Assembly (NCBI GenBank): GCA_020633195.1
Contig: JACKEC010000016.1
Span: 124,001 to 188,000, forward strand
Source of the DNA: Sandaracinaceae bacterium
GTDB taxonomy: Bacteria > Myxococcota_A > Polyangia > Polyangiales > Sandaracinaceae
Direction: 5' to 3'
Length of the DNA stretch: 64,000 nucleotides
Position 1 is the first letter of the stretch. Every line of letters starts with the position of its first letter. This document shows, piece after piece, positions 62,738 through 64,000 of the stretch. Position numbers and translations under genes: made by a program. Under the pieces are notes generated by a model. The model had not been told where the DNA came from. It saw only the letters and a program-made list of their open reading frames with translations, and made no database searches.

Positions 62738-64000
62738 TCAGCGCGCGCGGATCGTGAGGGAGCGGTCGCCGCCGATCGACGGGACGTAGGCGCGCGTCCC
62801 CTCGATCCGCACCTCGCCTCCGTCGGCCAGGGACGCGTCGGCGCCGGACGGGAACGCGACCGCGGGCAGCGCGACGATCGTCTCGCCGCTCGCCGACCCA
62901 TCCTCGGTCCACGCGAGCGCGAGCTCGGCGCCGTCCCAGGACCAGCCGCGCGGCTCACCGGCGACGCGCGTGGGGTACGGCCGCGCGATCGCCCGACCGA
63001 CGGAGGAGGGCGTCCCGTCGAGCTCGAAGATGTCGTAGCTGCCCTCGCCGCCGCGGCCCCCTTCCCATTGCGTCGCGCCGAGCATCCGCGCGTCGAAGGC
63101 GTCGTAGGCCTGATCGAGGAAGGTCAGCGCTCCGTCGACGTCGCGTCGCGCGCCGGTCTCGCCGACCACGACGGGCAGCCCCATCCGCAGCGCGTCGTCG
63201 AGGATGACGTCGGCGAGGTCGAGGACGTCGTCCGCGGATCCCGTCCAGCCGAGGCCGCGCTCGAGGCTCGGCGGGTAGAGGTGGGGCCCGTAGATCAGGC
63301 GCTCGCGGTCGGGCGGGACGAGGAACGAGGACAGGCCGATGTTGGCGGCGCTCGCGGGCCCCATCATGACGTAGGGCGCGGGGTCCTCGGCGCGGATCGC
63401 GTCGAGCCACTCGGCGTAGGCGACGGGCGCGATCGAGCGCTCGAAGGTCCGCACCGTCGCGGTGCCCCAGAAGGGCTCGTTCATGAGCTCGTACGCGATG
63501 AGGCCCTCCGCGCCGGCGACGGCTCGCGCCACGCGCGCCCACGCCGCGGCGTACGCGGCGCGCGTGGTCGGGTCGGTCCAGAGCCGGTCGAAGCACTCGG
63601 CGACCTCTGGCTCGAAGTAGCCCTGGAACCACTCGTCGGGCGGCGTGAAGCTCGCGTAGAGCGCCTCGTCGCAGGCCCACCGGGGCGCGCCGTCACCACC
63701 GAAGCCGGCGCCGAAGACGTCCTGGTGCATGTCGACGATCACGTACAGGCCGGCCGCGCCCGCGGCCTCGACCCGCGCGCGAACCTCCGCGAGGTACGCG
63801 TCGTCGTAGACGCCTCGCTCGGGCTCGACGGCCTCCCAGAACACGAGGAAGCGCACCGCGCTGAAGCCGAGCTCGTCCACGAGGGGGCGGAAGTCGTCGA
63901 CCGTCTGGTAGCTCGGCGGCAGGAAGCCCTCGGTCCACTTCGAGGCGCCCTCCACGTTGGTGCCCCGCAGGATCAGCACGCCGCCCGCCTCGTCGCGGAT
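62738..64000 (-). CDS. GH5-family glycosidase, 5' end beyond window
   Basis: About 420 residues visible, open past position 64000 (IRDEAGGVLILRGTNVEG at the edge). The GH5 barrel has GFSAVRFLVFWEAVEPERG, the acid/base Glu in AYELMNEPFWG near 170 and the nucleophile Glu in LPVVVGETGARR near 275. LYVIVDMHQDVFGAGFGGDGAP and the overall plan resemble endoglycoceramidase-like and related cellulase-family enzymes. A C-terminal beta domain (from about 330) ends GGDRSLTIRAR. The signal region, if any, is outside the window. Substrate uncertain. Confidence 0.9.
   Translation of the reverse strand: MRDEAGGVLILRGTNVEGASKWTEGFLPPSYQTVDDFRPLVDELGFSAVRFLVFWEAVEPERGVYDDAYLAEVRARVEAAGAAGLYVIVDMHQDVFGAGFGGDGAPRWACDEALYASFTPPDEWFQGYFEPEVAECFDRLWTDPTTRAAYAAAWARVARAVAGAEGLIAYELMNEPFWGTATVRTFERSIAPVAYAEWLDAIRAEDPAPYVMMGPASAANIGLSSFLVPPDRERLIYGPHLYPPSLERGLGWTGSADDVLDLADVILDDALRMGLPVVVGETGARRDVDGALTFLDQAYDAFDARMLGATQWEGGRGGEGSYDIFELDGTPSSVGRAIARPYPTRVAGEPRGWSWDGAELALAWTEDGSASGETIVALPAVAFPSGADASLADGGEVRIEGTRAYVPSIGGDRSLTIRAR

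Overview
The window is very GC-rich and densely coded. It looks like a chromosome segment of a Myxococcota bacterium, most likely of the Sandaracinus group. The reasons are lipoproteins with Asp-Ala-Gly (DAG) repeat linkers, a Pkn-type Ser/Thr kinase with an HRDCSPHN loop, a MYXO-CTERM-like tail on a secreted protease, a Myxococcus-type LexA box, and two lipoprotein GH13 starch enzymes. The assignment rests on these features, not on a database match. No rRNA, tRNA or CRISPR array was seen.

Layout. 1-5857: end of an unknown gene, an M48 metalloprotease lipoprotein, a Ser/Thr kinase with an apparent 1-nt frameshift near its 3' end, a DAG-repeat lipoprotein coupled to a membrane protein, and an acyl-CoA dehydrogenase. 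5858-9058: a gene-poor accessory island with GAGCAC hexamer tracts, a decayed IS256-family transposase, and a four-helix-bundle (23S rRNA intervening-sequence type) protein gene. That gene is flanked by two copies of a multi-hairpin repeat and preceded by a long foldback. 9059-12080: a ferritin-like protein with a coupled lipoprotein, and a lipoprotein carrying eight 28-residue repeats. 12110-17838: slyD-like PPIase, dnaE2, imuB and imuA, an SOS mutagenesis operon with a LexA box at its head. 17896-22978: isoamylase and AraC regulator, divergent from an alpha-amylase.

23048-31426: secreted proteins, including a zinc-protease gene broken at a G9 run, an OmpA plus C-type lectin fusion, and a small membrane protein behind a Fur-like box. 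31401-33052: a radical SAM/SPASM enzyme coupled to a small zinc-ribbon and MopE-like lipoprotein. 33190-40679: surface lipoproteins, two thioesterases, free methionine-R-sulfoxide reductase, an SSB paralogue and a VWA protein. 40722-42512: a radical SAM plus methyltransferase fusion. 42520-51659: a Cys-rich lipoprotein, a trypsin-like protease, a MoxR AAA ATPase and a 1,670-residue HEAT/HExxH/VWA protein. 52264-54481: a His-Xaa-Ser (Hxs)-type peptide-modification cassette. 54560-64000: a response regulator-diguanylate cyclase, a putative clan-CD peptidase lipoprotein, a beta-helix lipoprotein, a hybrid histidine kinase, a hypothetical lipoprotein and a GH5 glycosidase cut by the window end.

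Most intriguing are the hairpin-array/four-helix-bundle island, the Hxs-type cassette without a visible precursor, the radical SAM plus MopE-like lipoprotein pair, and the MoxR plus giant HEAT/VWA pair. About a third of the genes encode exported lipoproteins. Stop and start codons overlap (ATGA, GTGA or TGATG) at many gene pairs, so translational coupling is the rule here.
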